A model generated the notes under the pieces. It was not told where the DNA came from. It worked only from the letters and a program-made list of their open reading frames with translations, and ran no database searches. 64,000 nucleotides of DNA, from the NCBI GenBank assembly GCA_017616895.1, contig JAFZXE010000011.1:62001-126000 (forward strand). Direction: 5' to 3'. This DNA is from Bacteroidales bacterium. Its GTDB lineage: Bacteria; Bacteroidota; Bacteroidia; Bacteroidales; P3. Shown here piece by piece: positions 16,253 through 24,234 of the stretch (positions are counted from its first letter, which is position 1; every line of letters starts with the position of its first letter). The translations under genes and the position numbers were made by a program.

Positions 16253-18046
16253 ATGGATAAATTTACAAACGATTGGAAAAACGCTTTGGAGGAATTCCAA
16301 AAATGTGTCAATAAGGATTTGGAAGAGATTCGCGCCCAGAAGGCCGAGATGATGGCGCTCAAATCCGAGATGCAGCGAGGAGTGCCGCAGGGCTTGTTCT
16401 ACCGCGACGGCAAACGTTTGATTATATCGGCTCCTGAGGTGATAATAGGCAATGTGGATGAAAACGGGGCATTGCTGTCTGAAGGCTCGGTGGTAACAGT
16501 GCGAGCCGGACAGGTTAACCTACAGGGCGTGGGCGCGGCCGGTGGCGTGCATACCCATGCGGCAAGCATACGTCAGATTGCCGTTGACCCCGGCATCGAC
16601 GGCAAAGAATCGGTGGTGCAGGGTACGTCGGAGGTGGTGAGCCAAGCCACAAGCATTGTAATAGCGAGCGACGATGCATACGATGTATTCTCAAAGAATC
16701 CCCCTTCGGCAGGACACGGAGGTGTACTTATACATGCCGACGGTTCACTACGCCTGGAAGCCAGCGTGGCCGCCGAGCAGCACAAAACCGCAATTGAGGC
16801 GAGGATAAAAGACTTGGAAGACACTAAGTCGGCACTGGAAAAGTTGGCCGACGGGCAAAAGAAGATGTTCGACGCAATATCCATGCAGTTGGACATAATC
16901 ATGGATAATCAGGAGAGATTAACCTCTGACGAGAATTCGATTAGGGCGAACTTCAAAGACCTTGGCGAGCTGCAAGAGCAGTTTGACACCAGCTCGCATG
17001 CCTTGGCGAAAGCGACTGAGAGCTTGATTGAAACCATATCCACCCTGGCCGAAGTATGCCGCCAGATTACGGCGCTAAAAGCTGCTAAAGACGCCATCAC
17101 CACTGGCGATGCCTACAAGAAAGAGAGCACATTTGCTAATGTTTCGATAGTGGGTGAGCACATCAGTATGGTTTCAGCTGACGGCGAGGGCAACCTGCGC
17201 GACAACAAGGAATCTGGCGTGAGCATCGTGGCCAACGAGGTGAGCATAGAGTCGCGCGAGGATGACCAGTCGCTCAAGAAAGAGGGCAGCGTGAGCATCT
17301 CGGCCAAGACGCTGAACCTCACAACTGTGAACCCCACCGAACTGGAATACGATAAAGATACGGGCGAAATCAAGAAAGGTAAATATCCGGTGGAGGGCGA
17401 TGTATTCATCCGCTCGAAAAACATCACCCTCGAGGCGGTGGATAACGAGATAGAAGACGGCGAGAAGAAAGAGACTGCACTGACCAAGGAGGGCAAGATA
17501 GCAGTGAGGGCTGAGAGTATGGACTTCACCACCACCGACACCGAGGGCAAGGCCACGGGCAGCATAGGCATCAACAGCAAGGCGGTGAACATCCGCTCGA
17601 TAGACGTAGATAAGGATAAACGCACCGACGACAAGCTAGCCGCTGGCGGCACGATGCTGCTGCTGTCGGAAAAGATGTACGTAGGCGCGAAGGACAAAGA
17701 CCACAAGTCGAAGAAGCTGCAGGCGGTGAGCGAGGAGATGGGCCTCTTTGCCGACAAGACGCTCGAAGCACAGCAGGGCGACGGCAAGGCCATTGTGCAG
17801 CTCGACGGCGGCAACGCCTCGATTGCGGGCAGCAAGACTCAGCTATACGGCGACACCACAGTCAACGCCAAGACCGAAATCAAGGGCGAACTCAAGGCTC
17901 CGAAAGCCACCATCGACAACGTGGAGGCCAAGAGCTCGTTCAAGTCGTCGAACATCAGCGACGGCATAGCGGTGCCGGCACCTGCGGCCTCGGCAAGCCT
18001 CAGCGCCAAGCTGAAGACGGAGGATGTGAAGGATGGTGGGCAGTAG
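16253..18046 (+). CDS. VgrG-linked beta-helical spike companion, copy 2
   Basis: A 597-aa paralogue of the first companion with the same order: N-terminal coiled coil (DDWK replaced by NDWKNALEEFQKCVNKDL), a beta segment, a second coiled coil, then the long short-strand beta-helix. The C-terminal half from about residue 280 is nearly identical to copy 1, with only scattered substitutions such as KEKE/EKKE. The N-terminal 270 residues are clearly more diverged. That points to gene conversion or strong constraint on the distal half and specialisation of the half likely to contact its own VgrG. It lies 55 bp after vgrG copy 2. Confidence 0.7.
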   Translation: MDKFTNDWKNALEEFQKCVNKDLEEIRAQKAEMMALKSEMQRGVPQGLFYRDGKRLIISAPEVIIGNVDENGALLSEGSVVTVRAGQVNLQGVGAAGGVHTHAASIRQIAVDPGIDGKESVVQGTSEVVSQATSIVIASDDAYDVFSKNPPSAGHGGVLIHADGSLRLEASVAAEQHKTAIEARIKDLEDTKSALEKLADGQKKMFDAISMQLDIIMDNQERLTSDENSIRANFKDLGELQEQFDTSSHALAKATESLIETISTLAEVCRQITALKAAKDAITTGDAYKKESTFANVSIVGEHISMVSADGEGNLRDNKESGVSIVANEVSIESREDDQSLKKEGSVSISAKTLNLTTVNPTELEYDKDTGEIKKGKYPVEGDVFIRSKNITLEAVDNEIEDGEKKETALTKEGKIAVRAESMDFTTTDTEGKATGSIGINSKAVNIRSIDVDKDKRTDDKLAAGGTMLLLSEKMYVGAKDKDHKSKKLQAVSEEMGLFADKTLEAQQGDGKAIVQLDGGNASIAGSKTQLYGDTTVNAKTEIKGELKAPKATIDNVEAKSSFKSSNISDGIAVPAPAASASLSAKLKTEDVKDGGQ

Positions 18047-18143
18047 CCAGTGGTCAGTTTTGACAATTTTGAATTTTGAATGTTGAATTTTGAAATTAAT
18101 TGGTCAGTTTTGAGTTTTTAGTTTTTAGTTAACATTTATTTAT

Positions 18144-18533
18144 ATGGGAAAATTTGTTTGTGCGGGAGCAATGCTTCAATGTAGTTTCGGGATGGCACCG
18201 TCGTCGCTGATGGTGGTGGACCCCACTCGGCCAAAGGTGCAGAACAAGCCGATAGCGAATGTCATGGACAACAAACCGATGGCGAACATCATGCCGTTCG
18301 GCATGTGCCAGTCGATGGCGAACCCGACGGTGGCGTCGGCCACCGCAGCTGCCATGGGCGTGCTGACGCCGATGCCCTGCGTGCCGATGATAGCGGCACC
18401 GTGGATGCCGGGCGGCAAAGAGATGATAGCCAATATGCCAGCACTGATAGACAACTGCAAGTGTATGTGCAACTGGGGTGGACAGATTTCAATCAATATG
18501 CCGGGGAACGTATGCCTGGCGGAAGGGAAGTGA
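18144..18533 (+). CDS. PAAR-like T6SS spike tip (DUF4280 family)
   Basis: A 129-aa protein with the DUF4280 PAAR-like pattern: an N-terminal CAGAMLQCSFG, a Pro/Met-rich middle with several PM and ANIMPFG turns, and a C-terminal CKCMCNWGGQISI. PAAR proteins form a small metal-binding cone that sharpens the VgrG beta-helix. Here Cys pairs probably help bind the metal. It carries no toxin extension. It follows two vgrG-companion cassettes, and a single tip may serve both. Family assignment is from motif recognition. Confidence 0.82.
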   Translation: MGKFVCAGAMLQCSFGMAPSSLMVVDPTRPKVQNKPIANVMDNKPMANIMPFGMCQSMANPTVASATAAAMGVLTPMPCVPMIAAPWMPGGKEMIANMPALIDNCKCMCNWGGQISINMPGNVCLAEGK

Positions 18534-18541
18534 CATTGAAT

Positions 18542-18621
18542 GTGGGAATGCGTTATTGTGTTATTGCGTTAGTGTGGGAGTGTGGGAATGTGGGATTGCG
18601 TTATTGTGTAAATGTGTAAAT
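18542..18621 (+). repeat. 8-bp tandem repeat (GTGGGAAT/GCGTTATT type), 10 units
   Basis: Ten 8-bp units of the family also seen at 3950 start 8 bases after the PAAR-like stop and grade into a short GTGAATTTTGAATTGTG tract. The gap to the next gene holds nothing else that I can identify. Confidence 0.85.
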
Positions 18622-18697
18622 GTGAATGGTGAATTTTGAATTGTGAAGTGACAAATGTGACGGAACTCTGTGGATAAAACTCATTAATACCTCAAAA

Positions 18698-20053
18698 ATG
18701 AAATTCAGTCGAAATATGAAATGGAGGATGCTTGCTTGTGTAGGCATGTGCTTTGTTTTCTCGTTTTTCGACTGTGCGGCGCAGCAGATGCGGATTGAGA
18801 GTTTTTCACGGGTCAGAGCCTCTATTATCAAACAGACGAAGCCTGCTATAGATAAGCAGTTCGCATTGTTAGACCTCTCCACCGAACAGAAAGGATTCAC
18901 CTTTATGGCCGACGGCAAGAACAAAGCCACCGCCGAGGAGGGCGACGGCATCATAACCGTGAAACTACCACACAAAACTCGCTATGTAACGGTTAAGCAC
19001 CCTGACTTCGGGATATACACCTGGCGGGTGCCGGGCAAGGGGCTCAGGAAGAAACGTCACTACCGCGCAACCCTGTTTGCCAACACCGCCGACAAGGAGT
19101 ATCGACTGGGGTGGCAGTGGGTGCAGATCAGCATATCGCCCGAAAATGCGGTGCTGCACATCGACTCAACGACATACCTTATACGCGACGGGGGGAAGAC
19201 CTTGCGACTTCCGGTAGGCAAACACACCTATCAGGTGGAATCGCCTTTCTACGAGGCTGTGAACGACACGTTTGTGCTGACCGACACCACAAAGCTACGG
19301 CTCGAGGTCAGCCTGCAGCCCACATATTCGTACCTGACGGTTATGACACCGATGCGGAAAGCGGAGATACGGATCGATGGGCAGACGATAGGACGCGGGT
19401 CGGCCGTAAGCCGCCGACTGGCCGAAGGAAGCCACAGGCTTGCGGTGTATGTGCGCGGAACCTGCTACTACGACGAGCCGTTCACCATAGGGCGCTCGGA
19501 GAAAAAGACCATAACTCTGACAGAACCGGAACTGCAACCGAAACTTCCGACTAAAAAACATGGGAAGGCAGTGGTCAGCGGTCAGCGGGCAGCAGTCAGC
19601 AGGCAGGCAATTTCGGCCCCAGTGACGCTGAACGCCGCCGACGACAGCACAGAGATATGGCTGAACCGCGAGAAGGTGGGAGTCGGAAAATGGAGCGGAC
19701 AGTTAAACGCGGGATTCTATATCGTCACCACGAGGAAAGACAGAGTTGATTCAGAGGTGATACAGTTCTGGATTACCGATGAGAGTCCTTTGGAACTGAA
19801 TCTGGCGGTGCCTGAAACCAGCATGGGTATGCTGAACATATACAGCAACGTGGAGGGCGCGGAAATATATATAGACGGGAAATGTGTAGGCGAGACGCCT
19901 TGTGTGGTGAAAGGGTTGCCGACATCGAGAGACTGCAACATCACCATAGTGAAGCAGGGATACAAGAAAGTACGTAAGAAGGTACGTCCGCGCGGCAACG
20001 ACTTGACGGACGTGTATGTCAAGTTGAAAAAATCAGTGGTTAGCGGTCAGTAG
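18698..20053 (+). CDS. Secreted PEGA-domain protein of the T6SS locus
   Basis: A 451-aa protein with an N-terminal signal sequence (hydrophobic LACVGMCFVFSFF, probable cleavage near CAAQQ). The body is a series of beta-sandwich segments. Two regions look like PEGA domains: around 205-270 (MRKAEIRIDGQTIG, HRLAVYVRG) and 375-445 (GAEIYIDGKCVGETPCVVKG, then KQGYKKVRKKV). PEGA domains are usually extracytoplasmic binding modules, so a periplasmic or outer-membrane scaffold is likely. A 7-bp repeat array lies in frame near residue 292 and another overlaps the stop. A role in the T6SS is inferred only from position between the PAAR-like gene and the baseplate genes. Confidence 0.65.
   Translation: MKFSRNMKWRMLACVGMCFVFSFFDCAAQQMRIESFSRVRASIIKQTKPAIDKQFALLDLSTEQKGFTFMADGKNKATAEEGDGIITVKLPHKTRYVTVKHPDFGIYTWRVPGKGLRKKRHYRATLFANTADKEYRLGWQWVQISISPENAVLHIDSTTYLIRDGGKTLRLPVGKHTYQVESPFYEAVNDTFVLTDTTKLRLEVSLQPTYSYLTVMTPMRKAEIRIDGQTIGRGSAVSRRLAEGSHRLAVYVRGTCYYDEPFTIGRSEKKTITLTEPELQPKLPTKKHGKAVVSGQRAAVSRQAISAPVTLNAADDSTEIWLNREKVGVGKWSGQLNAGFYIVTTRKDRVDSEVIQFWITDESPLELNLAVPETSMGMLNIYSNVEGAEIYIDGKCVGETPCVVKGLPTSRDCNITIVKQGYKKVRKKVRPRGNDLTDVYVKLKKSVVSGQ
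19570..19604 (+). repeat. 7-bp repeat array inside the PEGA gene
   Basis: Five 7-bp units (AGTGGTC, AGCGGTC, AGCGGGC, AGCAGTC, AGCAGGC) lie in frame within the coding region and encode a Ser/Ala/Val/Gln/Arg linker between beta domains. This is the same family that is intergenic at 11710 and 61790. Confidence 0.85.
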
Positions 20054-20055
20054 TT
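20035..20055 (+). repeat. 7-bp repeat over the PEGA gene stop codon
   Basis: Three 7-bp units (AGTGGTT, AGCGGTC, AGTAGTT) span the stop and encode the final residues VVSGQ. Confidence 0.75.
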
Positions 20056-20091
20056 AGTATCAAATAGTAATAATTCAAAAATAACAAATAG

Positions 20092-20817
20092 ATGAAAAGA
20101 AGTATTGCAGTTTTATTGGATGAGGCCAAGGGAAAGATGAGCGGATATGTGGCCCTTACCAATTACAGGTTTATGAACCTATGCGTCGATGCCGAGCCGG
20201 CGGCACTCCTCTGCGTCACCATCGAACTCGGCGGGACGGAATTCAAGATTGAGGAACTGGTAGATGTGGCAAGTCCGCGAGAGGACCAGTTCGCCCTACT
20301 GCCAAAAGAAAACGACCCGGAGCTGATATTCGCCATCTGCAAAGGGGTTGAAATGTCGCATCCCGAATTCAAGATGGAAGTGAAAGACCTAGACGACGAG
20401 GAGGGCGGCCCAGTGGAGGAACGCGAGAAATACATCCTGCTTACGATGCCGGAGGTGGATGACGCCCGCCACGACCTGATAATAAGCGGGGTGGATAGCC
20501 TCACGAAAGCCTGCGAGGGAAAGCTGGACTTCCTGCTGGACGACTATACCCAGAAAATGACTCTCAAACTTACCGGCGCAAAAGAGGAGGAGATAAAAGA
20601 GGCCACGGACGCGATAAAGGACCTGCACGACAAACACAAGGAGATGCTCGACGGATATGTCGAGAACAAGAAAAACCAGGTCGAGGAAGCCTACCAGCGC
20701 TGGCAGGAGAAACAGCAGGAGGGCGACGACCCGCAACAAGAGGAGGACAAGGCCGCCCACGACCCAGAGAAAGCCATGAAGATGAACCTGGACGACATGG
20801 AGGGAAATGTGTTTTAA
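20092..20817 (+). CDS. Uncharacterised cytoplasmic protein beside the E1-like gene
   Basis: A 241-aa protein without signal peptide or membrane segment. The first ~130 residues look beta-rich and acidic (ALLCVTIELGGTEFKIEEL, EKYILLTMPEVDDARHD). Residues ~135-205 are strongly helical and charged (EEEIKEATDAIKDLHDKHKE, ENKKNQVEEAYQRW), followed by a Gln/Glu/Asp-rich disordered tail. The helical part weakly recalls ribosome-recycling-factor helices, but I would not assign that function. The JAB-type E-HxH-S-D metalloprotease pattern is absent, so it is not an obvious deubiquitinase. It ends about 60 bp before the E1-like gene. A T6SS adaptor, chaperone or substrate is possible. Confidence 0.55.
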   Translation: MKRSIAVLLDEAKGKMSGYVALTNYRFMNLCVDAEPAALLCVTIELGGTEFKIEELVDVASPREDQFALLPKENDPELIFAICKGVEMSHPEFKMEVKDLDDEEGGPVEEREKYILLTMPEVDDARHDLIISGVDSLTKACEGKLDFLLDDYTQKMTLKLTGAKEEEIKEATDAIKDLHDKHKEMLDGYVENKKNQVEEAYQRWQEKQQEGDDPQQEEDKAAHDPEKAMKMNLDDMEGNVF

Positions 20818-20818
20818 G

Positions 20819-20880
20819 TATTAAGTTTTGAGCTTTAAGTTTTAAGTTTTTAGTTTTTTGTTTTAAAGTTTCTAGTTTTG
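20819..20880 (+). repeat. TTTAAGTTTT-type degenerate repeat
   Basis: A 60-base AT-rich run of imperfect AAGTTTTAAG/TTTTTAG words fills the gap before the E1-like gene. Similar short tracts occur at 24185-24228 (before tssE) and 37538-37576. Confidence 0.6.
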
Positions 20881-22098
20881 GTGATTCCGCAACATAATAA
20901 TTCACAACCTTGGGGCGACGACGTTTACTCTAAACTGTCGTGGTTCAGGCGCGAGCGAGTAGGGTCAGCCAAAGTGATGGTGGTGGGATGCGGCGCGTTG
21001 GGCAACGAGGTGCTGAAGAATCTGGTGCTTTTCGGCGTGGAGCACCTTGTGGTCGTGGATTTTGACCATGTGGAAGCTAGCAATCTGACACGTTCGATAC
21101 TCTTCACACAAAAGGACGCGGAACAAGGCCGCACGAAGGTAGAGACGGTGGCGGAAAGGCTGCGGGGGATAAATCCCGCTGTCGAGATTCGGCCCATCTT
21201 CGGCGATATAGCATACGACGTGGGGCTCGGGCTGCTGAGACGTATGGATGTGGTGATTGGATGTGTAGATAGCCGCTGGGGGCGATTCTGCATCAACCGC
21301 CTGTGTATGCGGGCAGGCGTGCCTTGGGTTGACGGCGGCATTGACGGGTTGGACGGCACTGTGAGAGTCTTTGTGCCTGGAAGAAACTGCTACGCCTGCA
21401 ACCTCGGAACGGAAGGTTTGAGAGAAATGTCGCAACGCATGTCGTGTACGGGCATTGTGCGCAGAAACGAAACGGCCGGAAGGGCTGCGACCACTCCCGT
21501 TATTGCCTCGATAATCGGGGCGGTGCAAGTGCAGGAGGCTATGAAACTGATACACAAAGAAGAATTGGAGCAAGGCCATCTAACGTCGCTCTGCGGCAAA
21601 GTGTTCCACTATGAAGGCGAGCACATGACCACCCAGACGGCCAACTTCGAGGCCTACGATGAAGACTGTCCGGAACATGAGCGCTGGGAGCCAATTCAGC
21701 AGTCGGCTGTCAGCAGTCAGCAGTCAGTGGAGGAAGCGTTGGAGATACTGGAGAATGAACTGGGTGGCGACAACGTGACCATACTGTTGCGGAACGACTG
21801 CTTTGTCGATTATGTGGAATACAGCACGACGGGAGAACAGCAGAGGGTGATGTGCCAGGGACGTATGGTGGCGGACAAGTTGGGAGGAAAGAATGAGTCA
21901 GAAAAAATATACCAGCATGAATACAATAGTGTAGATAAGAACTTCCCCTATATAAATTTGACCTTGCGACAGTTAGGTCTGCCCGACAACGACGTGATAC
22001 ATGTAAGAACCGAAAATGAAGACAAATACCTGGAACTAAAAAGAATGTGTTATTGTGTTATTGCGTTATTGTGTTATTGCGTTAATGCGTTAATGTAG
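20878..22098 (+). CDS. E1-like ubiquitin-activating (ThiF/MoeB fold) enzyme
   Basis: A 406-aa E1-superfamily protein. The Rossmann nucleotide site GCGALGNEV is at residues 37-45. The acidic strand VDFDHVEASNLTRSILF (59-76) holds the adenylation Asp and Arg. GRTKVETVAERL follows, then IGCVDSRWGRFCIN, a zinc-type CYAC pair (171/174), and a candidate catalytic Cys at 190 in MSCTGIVRRNETAG. The helix TTPVIASIIGAVQVQEAMK is typical of E1s. It should adenylate and thioesterify the C-terminus of a ubiquitin-like protein. A C-terminal domain (from ~280, VEEALEILENELGGDN...) is unfamiliar. There is no ATG; the start is TTG or the adjacent GTG. Repeats encode an internal Ser/Gln linker and the last 16 residues. 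Confidence 0.87.
   Translation: MVIPQHNNSQPWGDDVYSKLSWFRRERVGSAKVMVVGCGALGNEVLKNLVLFGVEHLVVVDFDHVEASNLTRSILFTQKDAEQGRTKVETVAERLRGINPAVEIRPIFGDIAYDVGLGLLRRMDVVIGCVDSRWGRFCINRLCMRAGVPWVDGGIDGLDGTVRVFVPGRNCYACNLGTEGLREMSQRMSCTGIVRRNETAGRAATTPVIASIIGAVQVQEAMKLIHKEELEQGHLTSLCGKVFHYEGEHMTTQTANFEAYDEDCPEHERWEPIQQSAVSSQQSVEEALEILENELGGDNVTILLRNDCFVDYVEYSTTGEQQRVMCQGRMVADKLGGKNESEKIYQHEYNSVDKNFPYINLTLRQLGLPDNDVIHVRTENEDKYLELKRMCYCVIALLCYCVNALM
21698..21725 (+). repeat. 7-bp repeat array inside the E1-like gene
   Basis: Four 7-bp units (AGCAGTC, GGCTGTC, AGCAGTC, AGCAGTC) lie in frame between the adenylation and C-terminal domains and encode a Ser/Gln/Val linker (QSAVSSQQSV). Confidence 0.85.
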
Positions 22099-22110
22099 GA
22101 ATGCGTGAAT
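22047..22110 (+). repeat. 8-bp repeat forming the 3' end of the E1-like gene
   Basis: Eight 8-bp units (GTGTTATT, GCGTTATT, GCGTTAAT and variants) encode the hydrophobic tail CYCVIALLCYCVNALM. The stop at 22096-22098 lies within the array. The native C-terminus was probably upstream. Confidence 0.85.
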
Positions 22111-22144
22111 AGTGATAATTTAAGTTTTCAATTCAACAAATACC

Positions 22145-22924
22145 TTGAAACAATACGAAATAAATGAAATCGGAGCGGAGATGCTGCTCAACCGGCTCTA
22201 TCCAGAAATGGAAGACAAGTGGATAGCGCGGTGCGAGGGCACTTTCTACCGGAACTATATGGGCGACCATATCTCAGTGTATGATGAAAGCGACGAGGTG
22301 GTACTTTCGCGTGACGGCTTTATCAGTCTGCTGCCCGACGGACTTCTTTCTGGCGAAGAAGACCTGAGAGGCGGCAACTTCGCCGACAAATACAAGAAGC
22401 TGACCCAGCGGATGAAACTTTACAAGGAAGCATTTCTGCCAATAGACACCTTTGCATTCCGCCAAAGGCTTCATATTGAACGGATGACCTCCGCACTGCT
22501 GGAAAACAAGCTCGCCTACCTTCTGAAATCCATCTGGAACTACGACATCGAGGCCGAAACGAACCCTTACGTACGCGAAGTGGCCGTCATGCTGCCCTAT
22601 ATCAGCAAGATGAGAGCCGATTTGCGCAGTATTGCCAAATTGCTCGGCTCTCTCTTTAACTGTCGCGCCATGATGAAGACGGGACGCTATAGCCACGAGG
22701 ACAGCACTAGATATTGGATACCCAGCGTGGAATACCAACTGCTCATTCCCGACCTCAGCGCCGAACAATACAAAAAACTCAAGGCCGACATCGAGCCTTT
22801 GCAGGCTTTCCTGTCCGAATGGCTCATCCCCGCCGAGATGAGATGCGAGATAACCATAAAACACCACCGCCAACCGCAAAAGGTCGGTGATGGGTTGATG
22901 CTGGATTATAATAGTGAATTGTGA
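22145..22924 (+). CDS. tssG: T6SS baseplate component TssG
   Basis: A 259-aa protein matching the short Bacteroidota TssG type: an Arg/Leu-rich middle (FRQRLHIERMTSALLENKL), a SVEYQLLIPDLSAEQYKKL segment and the family-like ending GLMLDYNSEL. TssG works with TssF, TssE and TssK in the cytoplasmic baseplate wedge that docks on VgrG. The start chosen is TTG at 22145. The ATG at 22181, preceded by GGAG, is an alternative that would remove 12 residues. An unusual GTGAATTG repeat begins exactly at the 3' end. Confidence 0.8.
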   Translation: MKQYEINEIGAEMLLNRLYPEMEDKWIARCEGTFYRNYMGDHISVYDESDEVVLSRDGFISLLPDGLLSGEEDLRGGNFADKYKKLTQRMKLYKEAFLPIDTFAFRQRLHIERMTSALLENKLAYLLKSIWNYDIEAETNPYVREVAVMLPYISKMRADLRSIAKLLGSLFNCRAMMKTGRYSHEDSTRYWIPSVEYQLLIPDLSAEQYKKLKADIEPLQAFLSEWLIPAEMRCEITIKHHRQPQKVGDGLMLDYNSEL

Positions 22925-23003
22925 ATTGTGAATTGTGAATAGTGAAAGTGTGAATTGTGAATTGTGAAATAGTGAATTGTGAAATTGTGAAATTGTGAAA
23001 TTG
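22914..23003 (+). repeat. GTGAATTG-type repeat at the end of tssG
   Basis: About ten imperfect 8-9-bp units (GTGAATTG, AGTGAAAGT, GTGAAATT) start inside the last codons of tssG, which read AGT GAA TTG TGA, and fill the whole gap up to tssK. Because the repeat phrase equals the end of the gene, the array may have been seeded by duplication of that 3' end. Confidence 0.85.
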
Positions 23004-23026
23004 ACAAGAATACAAACAAACACAAA

Positions 23027-24178
23027 ATGGATATAAATTCGAGAATCAACTGGAGCTCCGGAATGGAACTCACCACCGAGACCTTTGCCGGGATGGACCA
23101 ACACATCGATTTCCAGCAACGCGTCGCCATTCAGGCCGCTTTGGGGGGACAACGCGTAGGCATATTGCCCGAAGTGCCCTTCAATAACAGCGGGGTCTTT
23201 GTGAAGAACTGTTTCGAGATGGAACATTTCAGGTGCATGGCTCTTCTTGCGTCGGGCAGGATTGTGGATGTGGACGAACCTGTGACTGTGACTATTCCGA
23301 GGCTCTTTGGCGACTGCTACTATCTTACCGTCGGCTTCGGTGAAGGACAGGCTGAGTATGAACGGGAGGGTGTTCCTTACAAAAGGCCCAACTACCGATT
23401 CACTCTGAACACCATGGAGGAGATTGAGAACAACGACCTGCTGCCGGTGGTGCGTTTCAAGGCAAACGAGGGCGTTTTCTCGGTCGATACAGACTTCATC
23501 CCCCCCACGTTGCAACTTGTCTGCGACCAACGATTCAAGCCATACATAGACCGCTATGTTGAACAGATGACCAGCATTGCGACACACGAGCACCTGACCG
23601 ACGAGTTCGGCAAACGAGCCATGCTACACTACCTTTTCATCCTGAAGAGCTACAGCATGAGTATGGCCACTACCAATTTCATCCTTTTCACTCAGGAGCT
23701 TGCACAGGCAATAAACTATTACATACACTCACTCAATCCACAAAGCGGGCTGACAGCCGAAATACCCGAGCCCAACCAGTATGACATTGAAAAGTGGTTG
23801 AAATGGCTCGAAGAGTACATGAACAGCGCTGTTTCGGTACTCGACAACGTGGAGCCCAAGGACGACACGATTGACTATGAACTGCTGAAAGCACAGATAA
23901 AGGCGGAGCTGTATGAGACGATAAAACCCGAACTGCACGACCAAATGCTACCAGAAATTAAGGAACAATTGAGTCAGGAACTGGAGCAGAAACTGGCCGA
24001 GACGCTGAAGGAAAAACTAGAATACACTCTGAAGCCTCAACTGTACAGCCAACTGCGTCAGGAACTGTCAGACGACCTCTTCCAGCAGTTGTTCGACACC
24101 CTTTACGAAGCTCTATACAAAGCCTTGTTTGTACCGGTGGAAAAAGAGGAAGAAAACGAATTCGTACCAATGATATGA
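23027..24178 (+). CDS. tssK: T6SS baseplate adaptor TssK
   Basis: A 383-aa TssK. The N-terminal signature INWSSGMELTTETFAGMDQH corresponds to the family's start (IxWxxGMxLxPQHFQ in proteobacteria). Central beta-rich segments include NPEVPFN-like LPEVPFNNSG and RFTLNTMEE. The region ~180-240 is helical (QMTSIATHEHLTDEFGKRAM). From ~275 a long amphipathic repeat of Leu/Gln/Glu (LSQELEQKLAETLKEKLEYTL) predicts a coiled coil not found in standard TssK. TssK trimers link the baseplate to the inner-membrane complex, so this tail might adapt to the T6SSiii envelope proteins. Confidence 0.88.
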   Translation: MDINSRINWSSGMELTTETFAGMDQHIDFQQRVAIQAALGGQRVGILPEVPFNNSGVFVKNCFEMEHFRCMALLASGRIVDVDEPVTVTIPRLFGDCYYLTVGFGEGQAEYEREGVPYKRPNYRFTLNTMEEIENNDLLPVVRFKANEGVFSVDTDFIPPTLQLVCDQRFKPYIDRYVEQMTSIATHEHLTDEFGKRAMLHYLFILKSYSMSMATTNFILFTQELAQAINYYIHSLNPQSGLTAEIPEPNQYDIEKWLKWLEEYMNSAVSVLDNVEPKDDTIDYELLKAQIKAELYETIKPELHDQMLPEIKEQLSQELEQKLAETLKEKLEYTLKPQLYSQLRQELSDDLFQQLFDTLYEALYKALFVPVEKEEENEFVPMI

Positions 24179-24234
24179 AGATTAGTTCCAAGTTCTAAGT
24201 TTTTAGTTTCAAGTTTTTAGTATCAATTCTACCG

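Noticed and set aside
18144-18533. PAAR-fused toxin
   Set aside because: The 129-aa protein ends right after the tip domain with no extension.
20092-20817. JAB-type deubiquitinase partner for the E1/E2 system
   Set aside because: No E-HxH-S-D metal motif can be found in this protein.
20092-20817. Ribosome recycling factor
   Set aside because: Only a loose resemblance in charged helices; the conserved RRF motifs are missing and the context is T6SS.
22274-23593. 439-codon minus-strand open frame across tssG and tssK
   Set aside because: It reads through the GTGAATTG repeat (giving SQFHNS-type repeats) and is antisense to two convincing T6SS genes.
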